From positions 1-48,745 of the forward strand of contig JAAWOG010000022.1 of assembly GCA_022799355.1 (NCBI GenBank): a DNA stretch of 48,745 nt, read 5' to 3'. The notes beneath the pieces were generated by a model, which did not search any database, was not told the origin of the DNA, and saw nothing but the letters and a program-made list of their open reading frames with translations. Each line of letters opens with the position of its first letter. Positions within the stretch are counted from its first letter, which is position 1. Shown in pieces: positions 33,705-42,931 of the stretch. This DNA comes from Lachnospiraceae bacterium. GTDB lineage: Bacteria; Bacillota; Clostridia; Lachnospirales; Lachnospiraceae. The position numbers and the translations under genes were made by a program.

Positions 33705-34682
33705 ATGAAAAAGGGGTATACATTGTCTCAGCAGTTTGCACTGATCAGCCTGGACGGACAGTCATGCACCCACCGTTCGGCGGCAAAAAGCGCGGCGGTG
33801 CGCGGCATTAAGGCGGCAGAACTTTTGGAAAAGATGTTGTTTGACGAGGAAAACCAGCCGGAAGACGGGACGTTTTTGAAAGAGTTAGAGGCTGGGATAA
33901 CAGCAATAAGAGATATGACGAAAAAGGAAATGGACGTGATCGAAAAGGAGATGACGGGGCTGCTTGTCGCCGATGGCGGAATGGAGATCGTGCCGGATCT
34001 GCTGGGCTGTGATATGAATTATTATACCGCCGGCGTTTCCATGAAGTCATACCGAAGCGACAGGGAGATTTATACTTCCATAGTGGAGAGTGTACGCGCG
34101 GAGATACTGGAAGAAGGACCGGTGACGATGGAATGTGCCTGTCTTTTGTGGCTGATTCGGGAGAGCGGCTGTATGCATGATATTTTTTTGGTGCGGGAGC
34201 AGGAACGAATCCGGGAAAGGATGATCACTCTGTGTACGAAAGAAAATCAGGATAAAGAAAATCCCCGGGCGGAAGAAGGGGAAGGGAGCGGCCGGCAGGA
34301 TTTGACAGATATGGATTATATCGGTATGATATGGAAACAGGAGTTTCATGTGGGAAGAGAACAGGTGATAAAATCTTATCTGAGGGGAAAACGGAAACTG
34401 TTTCAAAATCCCTATCTGGAAGGCGTCAACCTGCTGTTTCCCTTTCTGGACAGAAGACAGGCGATTTTTGTGGATTTCGTAATATTTGGAACGAAAGTGA
34501 AGGACAGGCGGCAGATGATGATGGATTTTCTCTCAAAGAGAGGGCATTCCGTGGAGGAAGTAAAAAATGGAACCGAGACACTTTTGCGGATAGATAACAT
34601 GTATTATCGTATGTGGCCCAAGACCGTGAGCTGCGGCAGAGTCCCGATACAGGGAGTAAGCCTGCTGCCTGTGTACCAGTAG
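33705..34682 (+). CDS. Hypothetical protein, possibly GPP34-like
   Basis: A 325-residue soluble protein with no sure family. The start GYTLSQQFALISLDGQ... and following helical ELLEKML segment recall the GPP34/Golgi-phosphoprotein-3 fold found in bacteria, and the middle is helix rich (residues 40-180) with a Lys/Glu-rich loop near 180-200. The C-terminal part has FPFLDRRQAIFVDFVIFGTKVKDRR. The GPP34 reading is only a suggestion. It has a fair AGGGG site and is followed by a MerR-type gene 15 bases downstream. Confidence 0.65.
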   Translation: MKKGYTLSQQFALISLDGQSCTHRSAAKSAAVRGIKAAELLEKMLFDEENQPEDGTFLKELEAGITAIRDMTKKEMDVIEKEMTGLLVADGGMEIVPDLLGCDMNYYTAGVSMKSYRSDREIYTSIVESVRAEILEEGPVTMECACLLWLIRESGCMHDIFLVREQERIRERMITLCTKENQDKENPRAEEGEGSGRQDLTDMDYIGMIWKQEFHVGREQVIKSYLRGKRKLFQNPYLEGVNLLFPFLDRRQAIFVDFVIFGTKVKDRRQMMMDFLSKRGHSVEEVKNGTETLLRIDNMYYRMWPKTVSCGRVPIQGVSLLPVYQ

Positions 34683-34697
34683 AAAGAGAAGTTAGCG

Positions 34698-34964
34698 ATG
34701 TCCAGACAAAGAACAATAGAAAAAATTCTCGCCTCCGAGTATGTGACAATCGGTGAACTGGCGAGACTGACGGGCTGTAGGTACAGTACGCTGAAATTTT
34801 ATACGGAAGAAGGAATGCTTCCTTTTGAGCAGGCGGAACAGAACCTGACAAGGAGATACCGGCGGGAAGAGAGCATGGAACGGGTTGAGTGGATTCGCGC
34901 CCGGCGGGAGAGCGGGAAAACCGTGCCGGAGGTCAAAAGGATGTTGGAAGAAAATCATTTTTGA
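34698..34964 (+). CDS. Small MerR-type helix-turn-helix protein
   Basis: An 88-residue protein, mostly one MerR-like winged helix-turn-helix domain: YVTIGELARLTGCRYSTLKFYTEEGMLPFE, then RRYRREESMERVEWIRARRESGKTVPEVKRMLE. It lacks the usual C-terminal effector or coiled-coil dimerisation region, so it may be a truncated or small stand-alone DNA-binding protein. It shares a likely transcript with the hypothetical gene upstream. Its stop lies only seven bases from the convergent TmcAL gene end. Confidence 0.82.
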   Translation: MSRQRTIEKILASEYVTIGELARLTGCRYSTLKFYTEEGMLPFEQAEQNLTRRYRREESMERVEWIRARRESGKTVPEVKRMLEENHF

Positions 34965-34971
34965 ACATTTG

Positions 34972-36240
34972 TCACAGGATGATGAGAGGTTGTGTATATT
35001 CGCTTCCGGGACATGTGCCGGGCAATACCGCCCGGTACAGTTCGGAAGCTTTTATTGTGCTGTCAAGCTGGGCGAGGGCAAGGGGCGAAAGAGACTTAGG
35101 AGCGTCCGCCAGTTTGGAGACAAGAGGAATATGGGAGCGGCTTTTGATCCTGGTAAGGAGAGGCTGCGCCTGCCTGCGGAAGCCGAGGATTCTTGCATAG
35201 AGAGCCGTTTCCTGTTCTTTCTGGGTAGCCGCGGTATCCTTTGTCAGCCGCAGCAGAATGTGCAGAAGAGCGCGGCTTATTCTGGCAAAGGTCAGATGCC
35301 TGGTTTTCATGGCGGCGCAGAGTTCCGCGGTGGAAGAGCACTGCCAGAAAACACGAAGAAGCCGTTCGGAAAACTCCGGCGACACATCCTGATACCCAGA
35401 GAGCGCTGCCCCATCGGAATATAGCAGCGTATGGTAAAGAGGCAAAAAGAAATCATCAAAAGTGACATATTGTTTTTGCTTAAGCGCCTCCAGATAGAGG
35501 GCATGGCAGGCGCAGGGAACATAACGCTGCAGCAGCGCTTTTGTCTCTTCCTCATCCCGGGAAGTAAGAAACGCTTTTCTCAGCCCGGAGGCGGATGCGT
35601 ATTGATGGGCGGTGGTCTCCTCATGATACCCTGCGCCAAGGCGCTTTATGGTAACAGGGGTGATGGGAGAGTCCAGTTGGTAGAGGGCTTTGCAATATTC
35701 CGTGCCGAGAATATTGTTGGGACTTTCCAGCAAAGAAAAGACGGCGGGGATATGATCCGCAGCGGGCTTTTCTTTGCTCTCATCAGGCGGCAGGGCGCGC
35801 AGGGATTCGTATCGTGCCTTTGGAAAACTCATGCCTGTTTTCAGGTTATGTTGCAGCATGTCCTGAAAAGCCGCGGGTTCTTCGGAAAGTATTTTTCCGG
35901 CATGTCGGAAAGCCGCGATATCTCCGCATTCACTGCCAAAACCAAGATGGGTGACGCAGCTTAGGTTTTCCAATAAAGAGACGGCGCCCCGGGCAAAGTA
36001 TTCCGCACTTCCCGTGGAAACGGAGAGGGGGAGTTCGAGAACAAGATCGGCGCCGCATAAAAGAGCCGCTTCGGTGCGGATATGCTTTGAAAAGAAGGCG
36101 GGCTCTCCCCTTTGTACATAATCTCCGCTCATCACAACAACACAAAACGCCGCACCGGTCTTACTGCGCAGATGCCGTATGAGATGCGCATGTCCTGTAT
36201 GGAGCGGATTAAATTCCGCGATAATGCCTAAAATATTCAT
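34972..36240 (-). CDS. tmcAL: tRNA(Met) cytidine acetate ligase
   Basis: A 422-residue, full-length nucleotidyltransferase of the TmcAL (YlbM) family. The N-terminus IIAEFNPLHTGHAHLIRHLR holds the HxGH nucleotide-binding motif (H14, H17), and GDYVQRGEPAFFSKHIRTEAALLCGADLVLELP is the family block. It uses ATP and acetate to acetylate cytidine 34 of elongator tRNA(Met) (ac4C), supporting accurate AUA/AUG decoding. Many Firmicutes carry it in place of TmcA. It is transcribed toward the MerR-type gene. Confidence 0.95.
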   Translation of the reverse strand: MNILGIIAEFNPLHTGHAHLIRHLRSKTGAAFCVVVMSGDYVQRGEPAFFSKHIRTEAALLCGADLVLELPLSVSTGSAEYFARGAVSLLENLSCVTHLGFGSECGDIAAFRHAGKILSEEPAAFQDMLQHNLKTGMSFPKARYESLRALPPDESKEKPAADHIPAVFSLLESPNNILGTEYCKALYQLDSPITPVTIKRLGAGYHEETTAHQYASASGLRKAFLTSRDEEETKALLQRYVPCACHALYLEALKQKQYVTFDDFFLPLYHTLLYSDGAALSGYQDVSPEFSERLLRVFWQCSSTAELCAAMKTRHLTFARISRALLHILLRLTKDTAATQKEQETALYARILGFRRQAQPLLTRIKSRSHIPLVSKLADAPKSLSPLALAQLDSTIKASELYRAVLPGTCPGSEYTQPLIIL

Positions 36241-36422
36241 GAGTTTCCACTGCCTGCCTTTTGATATCCTGTATTCTCTGATGAACTTTCCTGCTTAGTC
36301 CGGTTCATTATAAACGATTTGAAAGAGGAATACAATTCGGAAAAAAACTTTTCTTTTTTATAAAATGTGGTACAATATCACGTAGACAACGAACGGGGCA
36401 TAGGAAAATCAGAGGAGACATC

Positions 36423-37256
36423 ATGGGTAAGATTCGCGACAGTCAGAAAAAAATGGCGGTGATCAATGATTTATCAGGCTTTGGAAGATGTTCCATCGCC
36501 GTGGAACTGCCGATCATTTCCGCCATGAAAATACAGTGCTGTTTTGTACCGACGGCGGTTTTTTCAAACCATACCGGCTTTCCCTCCTTTTATCTGGAGG
36601 ATTTTACGGAGAGAATGAGTCCTTATATGAAGGAATGGGAAAAACTGGAATTGCATTTTCAGGGGATATGCAGCGGTTTTTTGGGCTCCCCGGAGCAGAT
36701 TGATATTGTGGAGGCGTTTTTTAAAAAGTTCAAGGATCATGATACGGTGGTAGTGGTCGATCCCGTGATGGGAGATTACGGAAAGATGTACCCCACCTAT
36801 TCCATGGAAACCTGTCTGAAAATGAGGGAGTTGATTCCGTGGGCGGATATCATTACGCCGAATCTGACGGAAGCCTGTATTTTGGCCGGCATTCCCTATG
36901 AGGAGAAATGGAGCAGGAAAAAGCTGCTGTGGCTGGCGGAAAAGCTTTCGGCGATGGGACCGGATAAGGTGGTTATTACCGGGATTATCCAGGGAGAGTT
37001 TATTGCAAATTACTGTTATGAAAAGGGGAGCGAGCCCCGCATTTTCCGAACCATCAAAGCGGGTACCCAAAGGAGCGGAACGGGAGATATTTTTGCTTCG
37101 ATGATAGCGGCGGACGCGGTAAACGGCGTGCCTTTTGAGCAGTCTGTGAAAAAAGCGGGCAGGTTTATCAAGAAATGTATTCTGCGGTCCATAGAAATGG
37201 GGATTCCCCTTACGGACGGCGTTTGCTTTGAGGAATTTCTGCATACTTTAAAATAA
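36423..37256 (+). CDS. Pyridoxal/pyridoxamine kinase
   Basis: A 277-residue ribokinase-fold kinase of the PdxY/PdxK type. Marks are INDLSGFGRCSIAVELPIIS at the start, VFSNHTGFPSF, VVVDPVMGDYGKMY (about residues 112-125) and the ATP/anion-hole region around AGTQRSGTGDIFAS. It phosphorylates pyridoxal for vitamin B6 salvage, or possibly a related pyrimidine. GAGGAG precedes the ATG. It lies four bases before the upstream ATG of the radical SAM frame, and the two are probably co-transcribed. Confidence 0.9.
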   Translation: MGKIRDSQKKMAVINDLSGFGRCSIAVELPIISAMKIQCCFVPTAVFSNHTGFPSFYLEDFTERMSPYMKEWEKLELHFQGICSGFLGSPEQIDIVEAFFKKFKDHDTVVVVDPVMGDYGKMYPTYSMETCLKMRELIPWADIITPNLTEACILAGIPYEEKWSRKKLLWLAEKLSAMGPDKVVITGIIQGEFIANYCYEKGSEPRIFRTIKAGTQRSGTGDIFASMIAADAVNGVPFEQSVKKAGRFIKKCILRSIEMGIPLTDGVCFEEFLHTLK

Positions 37257-37290
37257 AGATATGAACACGGTGAGACAGGAGAAAAGAAAT

Positions 37291-37899
37291 ATGGCGATGG
37301 AGATATTATATGAGGTACATCAGAATTTATATGTGAATCTGACCAACAGGTGCAGCTCGGCATGTACCTTTTGTCTGCGGCAGGACCGGAATAAGATGGG
37401 GACGTCGGGGAGTCTGTGGTTAGAGCATGAGCCGACGGCGCGGGAAGTGATAAATGCGTTCGGGAAATTCCGCAGGGAAGATTACGGGGAAGTGGTGTTC
37501 TGCGGGTTCGGGGAGCCGACGGAAGCCTTTGAAGTGCTGAAAGAGGTGGCGGCTTTTGTAAAAAAAGAATGGAAGTGTCCGATTCGCATCAATACCAACG
37601 GGCAGGGTTCCCTGATCAACGGCAGGGATATCGCGCCGGAACTGGAAGGGCTGATTGATACGGTATCCGTCAGTTTAAACCATCCTGAGCCGGAGAAATA
37701 CCAGGAGATTGTCCGCAGCAGATTCGGCGCCGAAGGTTACAAAGGGATGCTTGCCTTTGCGAAGGAGTGTACGAAATATGTGCCTCATGTGGTGATGACG
37801 ACGGTAGAGACAACGATTACGAAGGAAGAAGAGGAGCGCTGCCGGAAGATATGTGAAGAGCTGGGCGTCACCTACCGGATCAGGGCGTGGGAAGCATAA
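37291..37899 (+). CDS. Radical SAM protein, TatD-linked type
   Basis: A 202-residue small radical SAM enzyme (start at ATG 37291 with AGGAG; an ATG at 37261 in the same frame lacks a ribosome site). The CX3CX2C cluster motif is C21, C25, C28 (NRCSSACTFCLRQ), followed by FCGFGEPTEAFEVLKEV and IRINTNGQG. It matches the family annotated as 'TatD-linked radical SAM', found next to a TatD nuclease in many genomes, but no tatD gene is present here. The substrate is not known. Confidence 0.88.
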   Translation: MAMEILYEVHQNLYVNLTNRCSSACTFCLRQDRNKMGTSGSLWLEHEPTAREVINAFGKFRREDYGEVVFCGFGEPTEAFEVLKEVAAFVKKEWKCPIRINTNGQGSLINGRDIAPELEGLIDTVSVSLNHPEPEKYQEIVRSRFGAEGYKGMLAFAKECTKYVPHVVMTTVETTITKEEEERCRKICEELGVTYRIRAWEA

Positions 37900-37939
37900 C
37901 GGGATTTTGAAATACGGAAATTGGTAACGGAGACGAAAA

Positions 37940-38404
37940 ATGGATGGATTACAGGAACTGTTGCACAATGATATACTGCTGGCGGGCATTTTAAGCTGGC
38001 TGACCGCCCAGGTTGTTAAGACCATTTTGTATGCGGTAATCAACAAGGAGATTGATTTTACGAGGCTGATGGGGGACGGCGGAATGCCCAGCGCTCACTC
38101 CGCGACGGTCACGGCGGTGACTGTGATGACCGGGATTTTATGCGGGTTTGGCTCTCCGCTGTTCGCGGTTGCCTGTATTGTTGCCATCATTGTGATGCAT
38201 GATGCCATGGGGGTGCGGCTGGAAACGGGCAAGCAGGCAAAACTGCTCAATGAGATGGTGGCGCTTTTTGAGGCCATCGGACAGCCGAAGCTGAGTATGG
38301 AGAAGAAGCTGAAAGAGTTTGTGGGACATACGCCCTCCCAGGTGACGGCGGGGATGCTGCTGGGGATTGCGGTGGCTGTTATTTATTATTATGTATTTTT
38401 ATAA
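37940..38404 (+). CDS. Divergent PAP2 family membrane protein
   Basis: A 154-residue membrane protein of the 'divergent PAP2' (DUF212) group. It has the phosphatase-like motif GDGGMPSAHSA (about residues 50-60) and a second VMHDAMGVRLETGKQA site, within four to five hydrophobic segments. PAP2 enzymes dephosphorylate lipids; activity in this divergent group is not proved. It is followed by a 171-base spacer containing a good promoter for the next gene. Confidence 0.9.
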   Translation: MDGLQELLHNDILLAGILSWLTAQVVKTILYAVINKEIDFTRLMGDGGMPSAHSATVTAVTVMTGILCGFGSPLFAVACIVAIIVMHDAMGVRLETGKQAKLLNEMVALFEAIGQPKLSMEKKLKEFVGHTPSQVTAGMLLGIAVAVIYYYVFL

Positions 38405-38488
38405 CCCCGTCTCCGGTAATGGTGCGTAACAGTTCGGTATATAAAAATGTGTGACGGGAAAATGATATGGATGGGAAATGGTCGGATA

Positions 38489-38517
38489 TGGACAAAAATA
38501 CAAAAGCACATTATAAT
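38489..38517 (+). promoter_or_regulatory. Sigma-A-type promoter for the C39-like peptidase operon
   Basis: TGGACA (38489-38494), 17 bases, then TATAAT (38512-38517), lying 58 bases before the next ATG. Confidence 0.65.
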
Positions 38518-38575
38518 AAATAATAATAATTTTTCAGGAATGATACAATTTTAGGGAAAGGGAAGGTAATGGATC

Positions 38576-39238
38576 ATGAAGTATACGTTTGAAAAAGAAA
38601 TCGAAAAGGGAGAAAACGGCTCTTTTATTGATATTCCTTTTAACGTATGGGAAATATGTAAGAGGGAAGGTGAAGTGCCGGCGAAGGTCAGGGTGGGAGA
38701 GACGTTGTTTGTCTGCAATTTAGAACCCAAAAAGAACGGATATTACAATATTCCCGTGCAGCCTGAGATCATGGAGAAGCTTACTTACGGGAAAAAATAT
38801 AAAATATCCTTCAGGATAACAAAAAACAGCGTTGAGGACAGCCCTTACAGCACCTCCAATCCGATTCGTAAGATTGACCATATAGACTGTCTGATTCAGC
38901 CTCACGACGGGCTCTGCGGACAGGCGTGCATTGCCATGCTGGCAGGAATCACGCTGGATGAGGCGATTAATGTGATGCACTGCAACGAGTGGCAGGCGAC
39001 CATCGCGAAGATTATCGATACGCTGAACTATTTCGGACTCGAACATTCCGAAGAGATTTTCTACACCTGCGGAGAGGAGGATGTGACACTGCCCAAATGT
39101 GCAATTATTCTGGAGAAAATGGGGCGTTTCAGTCACTATCTGGTAGCTTTTGACGGGAAATTTTACGATTCCAATCTGGGTGTGCTGGATCGTTATGATA
39201 TGACGAAGATGAAGGGATATTTAGAAATTTTAGTATGA
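38576..39238 (+). CDS. DUF1905-like domain fused to a C39-type cysteine peptidase
   Basis: A 220-residue protein. Residues 1-85 look like a DUF1905-type small beta barrel (SFIDIPFNVWEICKREG, AKVRVGETLFVCNLEP). Residues 100-220 fit a C39-like cysteine peptidase: IQPHDGLCGQACIAML with Q108 and C114, then H187 (RFSHYLVAF) and D198 (FYDSNLG). The peptidase could process a small peptide, or the fold may be an inactive binder. The fusion is uncommon. It overlaps the EamA exporter start by four bases, suggesting a processing-and-export pair. Function is unproven. Confidence 0.72.
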   Translation: MKYTFEKEIEKGENGSFIDIPFNVWEICKREGEVPAKVRVGETLFVCNLEPKKNGYYNIPVQPEIMEKLTYGKKYKISFRITKNSVEDSPYSTSNPIRKIDHIDCLIQPHDGLCGQACIAMLAGITLDEAINVMHCNEWQATIAKIIDTLNYFGLEHSEEIFYTCGEEDVTLPKCAIILEKMGRFSHYLVAFDGKFYDSNLGVLDRYDMTKMKGYLEILV

Positions 39239-40167
39239 ACAGATTTGTGTTAAGGCAGTCTCTGCTGCTTCTTCTGACCGCTACGATCTGGGGCGTGGCA
39301 TTTGTGTCCCAGAGCGTGGGAATGGATTATGTGGGGGCTTTTACGTTTAATGCGGCGAGGAGCCTGATCGGAGCGGCGGTGCTGATTCCCTGTATCGCGC
39401 TGCTGAAAAAAACGCAGGGTAAAAACGGGGACCAGGAAGTACATAAAAAAGAGGATAAAAAAACCCTTCTGACGGGAGGAATCTGCTGCGGTGTGATTCT
39501 GGCACTGGCAAGTTCCTTCCAGCAATTCGGCATTATGTATACCACCGTCGGGAAAGCGGGATTTATTACGGCAATGTATATTATCCTGGTTCCCATTTTA
39601 GGTATCTTTTTGAAAAAGAAGGCGGGGCTGCGGGTTGGCATCAGCGTAGTGATCGCGGTGGCAGGGCTGTATCTGCTGTGTATGACGGAGAGTTTCAGGC
39701 TGGAAGCGGGAGATATGCTGGTACTGATATGTGCTCTGATTTTTTCCTTTCATATTATGGTGATCGATCACTTTTCGCCTCTGGTGGACGGGGTGAAGAT
39801 GTCCTGTATTCAGTTTCTGACCTGCGGCATTTTGTGCGGTATCTGTATGTTTTTGTTTGAGGAGCCGAAGCCGGCTATGATTCTGGCGGCATGGAAACCG
39901 ATTTTATATGCGGGGGTGATGTCCTGCGGTGTGGGCTATACCCTTCAGATCATCGGACAAAAGGGAATGAATCCGACGGTGGCATCTTTGATTATGAGTC
40001 TGGAATCGGTGATTTCGGTACTTGCCGGGTTCGTTTTACTGGACGAGGTGCTGAGCAAAAGGGAACTTTTCGGGTGTGCGCTGATGTTTGGAGCGATCGT
40101 ACTGGCGCAGCTCCCGAAAGCGGATGACAAACGCAGGGAGGATGGTATTTATGTCAGGGATTTTTGA
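39235..40167 (+). CDS. EamA/DMT-family exporter
   Basis: A 310-residue protein with about ten membrane helices in two EamA halves, a typical drug/metabolite transporter length. Marks include TIWGVAFVSQSVGMDYVGAFTFNAARS near the start, a first EamA end around GIFLKKKAGLRVGISVVIAVAGLYLL, and PTVASLIMSLESVISVLAGFVLLDE in the second half. It probably exports a small metabolite or amino acid. Substrate prediction is not possible. It starts inside the end of the C39-like gene (ATGA). Confidence 0.9.
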   Translation: MNRFVLRQSLLLLLTATIWGVAFVSQSVGMDYVGAFTFNAARSLIGAAVLIPCIALLKKTQGKNGDQEVHKKEDKKTLLTGGICCGVILALASSFQQFGIMYTTVGKAGFITAMYIILVPILGIFLKKKAGLRVGISVVIAVAGLYLLCMTESFRLEAGDMLVLICALIFSFHIMVIDHFSPLVDGVKMSCIQFLTCGILCGICMFLFEEPKPAMILAAWKPILYAGVMSCGVGYTLQIIGQKGMNPTVASLIMSLESVISVLAGFVLLDEVLSKRELFGCALMFGAIVLAQLPKADDKRREDGIYVRDF

Positions 40168-40720
40168 TGAAAACAGGATGATGCAGGCGTTTAAAAGGTA
40201 TCTTCCCGCAGGGGAGACGGTGCTCGCCGGCATTCACGGTATAGGTCTGGAGTCGGAGATCAGGGAAGTTTTCGGAACGTGTTTTTATGACGAAGAGGGA
40301 GGCAGGATCATACCCGATGAGAACGGCGGCTTGCTGGAAGTAAAAAAGAGCAAATACTCGAAATGGGATGTATATATCGGAGTGACGGCGCATAGTCTGA
40401 TCCTTGCGGAGTGCGAAGTGTACAGACATCTTTACGAATTTGACAATAATCCGGATATGCGCGGTGCGGCTGTCAGAGAGATTGATACCTGCGTTCGGCT
40501 GGAAGATATTGGGAATTGCTTTTCCTTTGAGGAGATCGGGAACTGTGTGATCAAAAACGCCTGGATGGGAGCTGTCAACTGTACGGTTACGCTGAAAAAC
40601 GGCGGTGTTATCAAACTGCAACTGCCAAAGCGCGGCGGCATTGGGAACGGTATGCCCCACCATGCGGAATACAGGGAGAAGATTCTGGCGGCTCTGGGAT
40701 CACTGAACGGAGGATATTGA
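40151..40720 (+). CDS. Hypothetical soluble protein, overlaps the EamA gene
   Basis: 189 residues from ATG 40151, chosen because GGGAGG lies nine bases upstream; the frame also opens upstream inside the EamA gene. Features are a probable globular fold with beta-rich middle (YIGVTAHSLILAECEVYRHLYEFDNN; TVTLKNGGVIKLQLPK). It resembles small PH-like or YcxB-like proteins only loosely, and no family can be named. It overlaps the EamA stop by 17 bases, so the two are translated together. A role in regulating the transporter is possible but unsupported. Confidence 0.68.
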   Translation: MSGIFDENRMMQAFKRYLPAGETVLAGIHGIGLESEIREVFGTCFYDEEGGRIIPDENGGLLEVKKSKYSKWDVYIGVTAHSLILAECEVYRHLYEFDNNPDMRGAAVREIDTCVRLEDIGNCFSFEEIGNCVIKNAWMGAVNCTVTLKNGGVIKLQLPKRGGIGNGMPHHAEYREKILAALGSLNGGY

Positions 40721-40800
40721 CCGGAGAATGGCGGCGGACAGACTGTTATCAAAAAGGAAGATGCCAAAAAGATATATGGTAAAGAGGAAATAATACGGTG

Positions 40801-42291
40801 ATGTCGTATGAAAAGGAAAGCGCCGGTAAGGGGAAGGAACTGCCGGCGGCTTTTGTAGAGGAAATGAGAGAGCTTTTTGGAAAATTGCCGGGGGTTTCGG
40901 TGTCGGAACTGCCGGCTTTTTTAGAGAGCCTTGGAAAAGAACGCAGTTACGGGCTGAGGAGGAATCCTTTGAAATATACAAAAGAAGAATTTGAGGAAGC
41001 GATCCCTTTTTCCATAAGAAGTGTGCCCTGGGCGGAGGAGGGGTATTTTTATGAGAAGGAAGCAAGGCCCGGGAAAAGTCCCTATCATGAGGCGGGCGCC
41101 TATTATATGCAGGAGCCGAGCGCAATGATAGCGGCAGAACTTTTGGGGGCGAAGCCGGGGGAGCGTATTGCCGATCTGTGCGCCGCGCCGGGCGGCAAGA
41201 GTACCCAGATTGCCGGAAAGATGCGGGGGGAGGGGCTTCTTGTCTGCAACGAGTATGTGCCGGCGAGGGCGGAGGTTCTTTCGCGGAATATGGAGCGCAT
41301 GGGGGTTTCAAATTGTGTGGTGCTGACAGAGAGTGTGGACAGGATGGCGGAGCGGTTTTCGCTGTTTTTTGACCGGGTGCTGGTGGATGCGCCCTGTTCC
41401 GGAGAAGGGATGTTCCGCAAGGAGGAGCAGGCTCTTTTGCAGTGGTCACCGGAGAATGTCAGCATGTGCGCAAAGCGGCAGAAGGAGATTTTAGAGCCGG
41501 CGGCGGGGATGGTTAAGCCCGGCGGTGTGCTTGTCTATTCAACCTGTACCTTTTCGGAGGCGGAGGATGAGGCGGTGATCCGGGATTTTCTGGAAAGACA
41601 TAATGAATTTTATCCGGACGAGTCCGTTTTATCGGAAGAACTTTCGGAGGCGGGAATATGCCCCGGCGGCCTGGCGGGTACGGTGCGCATGTGGCCTCAT
41701 AAGCTGCCCGGGGAGGGGCATTTTGTGGCAAGGCTGCATAAAAGAGGGGGAGCGGAGGCGGCAGGCGCCGGAGAAGAGCGGATAGACAAAGCCTGCCGGA
41801 AAGACGGAAAAAACAGGGCGGGAAAGTCCGGCGGGAAAAACAAAGGAAGCCATCAAAGGGATGGGGAGCAGGAAAAACAGAAGTATTTTCAGGAATTTTG
41901 CAGACAATATTTCAGTGACGAATACGGCGGATGGCTGGAAGGAGCGGGAGAATTTGTCTGGAGAGGGGAGCGGCTCTACCTGATGGCTGACGGGATTCCC
42001 GGGCTGATGGGGTTGCGTGTGGAAAGAAGCGGACTGTATCTGGGGGAGGCGAAAAAGGGAAGATTCGAGCCCTCCCACACCTGGGCGATGACATTGAAAA
42101 AAGAGGATGTCAGACAATGGATGGATACGGAAGATGCGGCGGCTTATCTGCGGGGAGAGACACAGGAAAACAAAGGACTGCGGGGATGGACACTGATATT
42201 GTTTCGGGGGCTGCCTTTAGGCTGGGGGAAAGCCGGCGGAAATATGGTGAAAAACCATTATCCCAGAGGACTGAGAATACATGAGAGATAA
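40801..42291 (+). CDS. rsmF: RsmF-type rRNA (cytosine-C5) methyltransferase
   Basis: About 496 residues (ATG 40801; an adjacent GTG at 40798 is an alternative). It has the NOL1/NOP2/Sun fold: CAAPGGKSTQIA (SAM binding), VDAPCSGEGMF with the PC motif Cys, and YSTCTF with the catalytic TC Cys. The C-terminus has an extra domain of the RsmF group (WLEGAGEFVWRGERLYLMADG and later). It adds a methyl group to C5 of a cytosine in 16S rRNA using S-adenosylmethionine. The stop overlaps the phosphopantetheinyl transferase start. Confidence 0.93.
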   Translation: MSYEKESAGKGKELPAAFVEEMRELFGKLPGVSVSELPAFLESLGKERSYGLRRNPLKYTKEEFEEAIPFSIRSVPWAEEGYFYEKEARPGKSPYHEAGAYYMQEPSAMIAAELLGAKPGERIADLCAAPGGKSTQIAGKMRGEGLLVCNEYVPARAEVLSRNMERMGVSNCVVLTESVDRMAERFSLFFDRVLVDAPCSGEGMFRKEEQALLQWSPENVSMCAKRQKEILEPAAGMVKPGGVLVYSTCTFSEAEDEAVIRDFLERHNEFYPDESVLSEELSEAGICPGGLAGTVRMWPHKLPGEGHFVARLHKRGGAEAAGAGEERIDKACRKDGKNRAGKSGGKNKGSHQRDGEQEKQKYFQEFCRQYFSDEYGGWLEGAGEFVWRGERLYLMADGIPGLMGLRVERSGLYLGEAKKGRFEPSHTWAMTLKKEDVRQWMDTEDAAAYLRGETQENKGLRGWTLILFRGLPLGWGKAGGNMVKNHYPRGLRIHER

Positions 42292-42913
42292 TATTGTGAA
42301 GGAATATGCGCTTGAAAACGTGACGCTGTGGCTGATTTCTTCGGAGGAGGTCTCGGCGGAGGAGCTGAAAGAGATGCACAGGCTCTGCGGCGTAAAGCGG
42401 AGGGAGAAGACGGAGCGGATCAGGCCGGAGGGGAAACGGAGGGAGTCTGTCTGTGCCGGATACCTGCTGTATTTGCTGATGCGGCGTTTTTCCATCGAAG
42501 AGGAGCCGGTTTTGCTTGGGGAGGGTAAGCCTGTTTTTCAGAATGTCCCAGAAGTTCATTTCAGCATTTCCCACAGCGACGGTTTTGTGGTGCTTGGGTT
42601 TGGGAACAGGGAGCTTGGGGTGGATATTGAGCGGGTAAAACGGGCAAACTTAAAGGTAGCGAAGCGCTTTTATACAAAAGAAGAGTATGCTTATCTTCTG
42701 GAAACAAAGGAGGAAGAGCAGGGCGATAGCTTTTTCCGGATCTGGACAGGAAAAGAAGCGGTGGTAAAGGCTGCGGGCTGCGGGCTGTCCGTATCTCCCA
42801 AAGGTTTTTGTGTATTGGGAGAGGAGGCGGAGCTGGAGGGTGTGAGGTATGCACTATGGCGAAAAAGGCTGAAGATAGGAGGGCGGGCGGTGTGGATCTG
42901 TGTGGCACAGTAA
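42281..42913 (+). CDS. 4'-phosphopantetheinyl transferase (Sfp type)
   Basis: A 210-residue Sfp/AcpS-superfamily enzyme. Motifs are FSISHSDG (about residues 94-101), GVDIERV (D115, E117) and FRIWTGKEAVVKA (E159, K163), which bind Mg2+ and coenzyme A. It transfers phosphopantetheine from CoA to carrier proteins, so it may activate acyl carriers of a fatty-acid or secondary-metabolite enzyme. Its length matches the larger Sfp class. No carrier gene is nearby. It overlaps the RsmF gene by eleven bases. A palindromic repeat starts 18 bases downstream. Confidence 0.92.
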   Translation: MRDNIVKEYALENVTLWLISSEEVSAEELKEMHRLCGVKRREKTERIRPEGKRRESVCAGYLLYLLMRRFSIEEEPVLLGEGKPVFQNVPEVHFSISHSDGFVVLGFGNRELGVDIERVKRANLKVAKRFYTKEEYAYLLETKEEEQGDSFFRIWTGKEAVVKAAGCGLSVSPKGFCVLGEEAELEGVRYALWRKRLKIGGRAVWICVAQ

Positions 42914-42931
42914 AGAGCGCCGGACGCCGGG

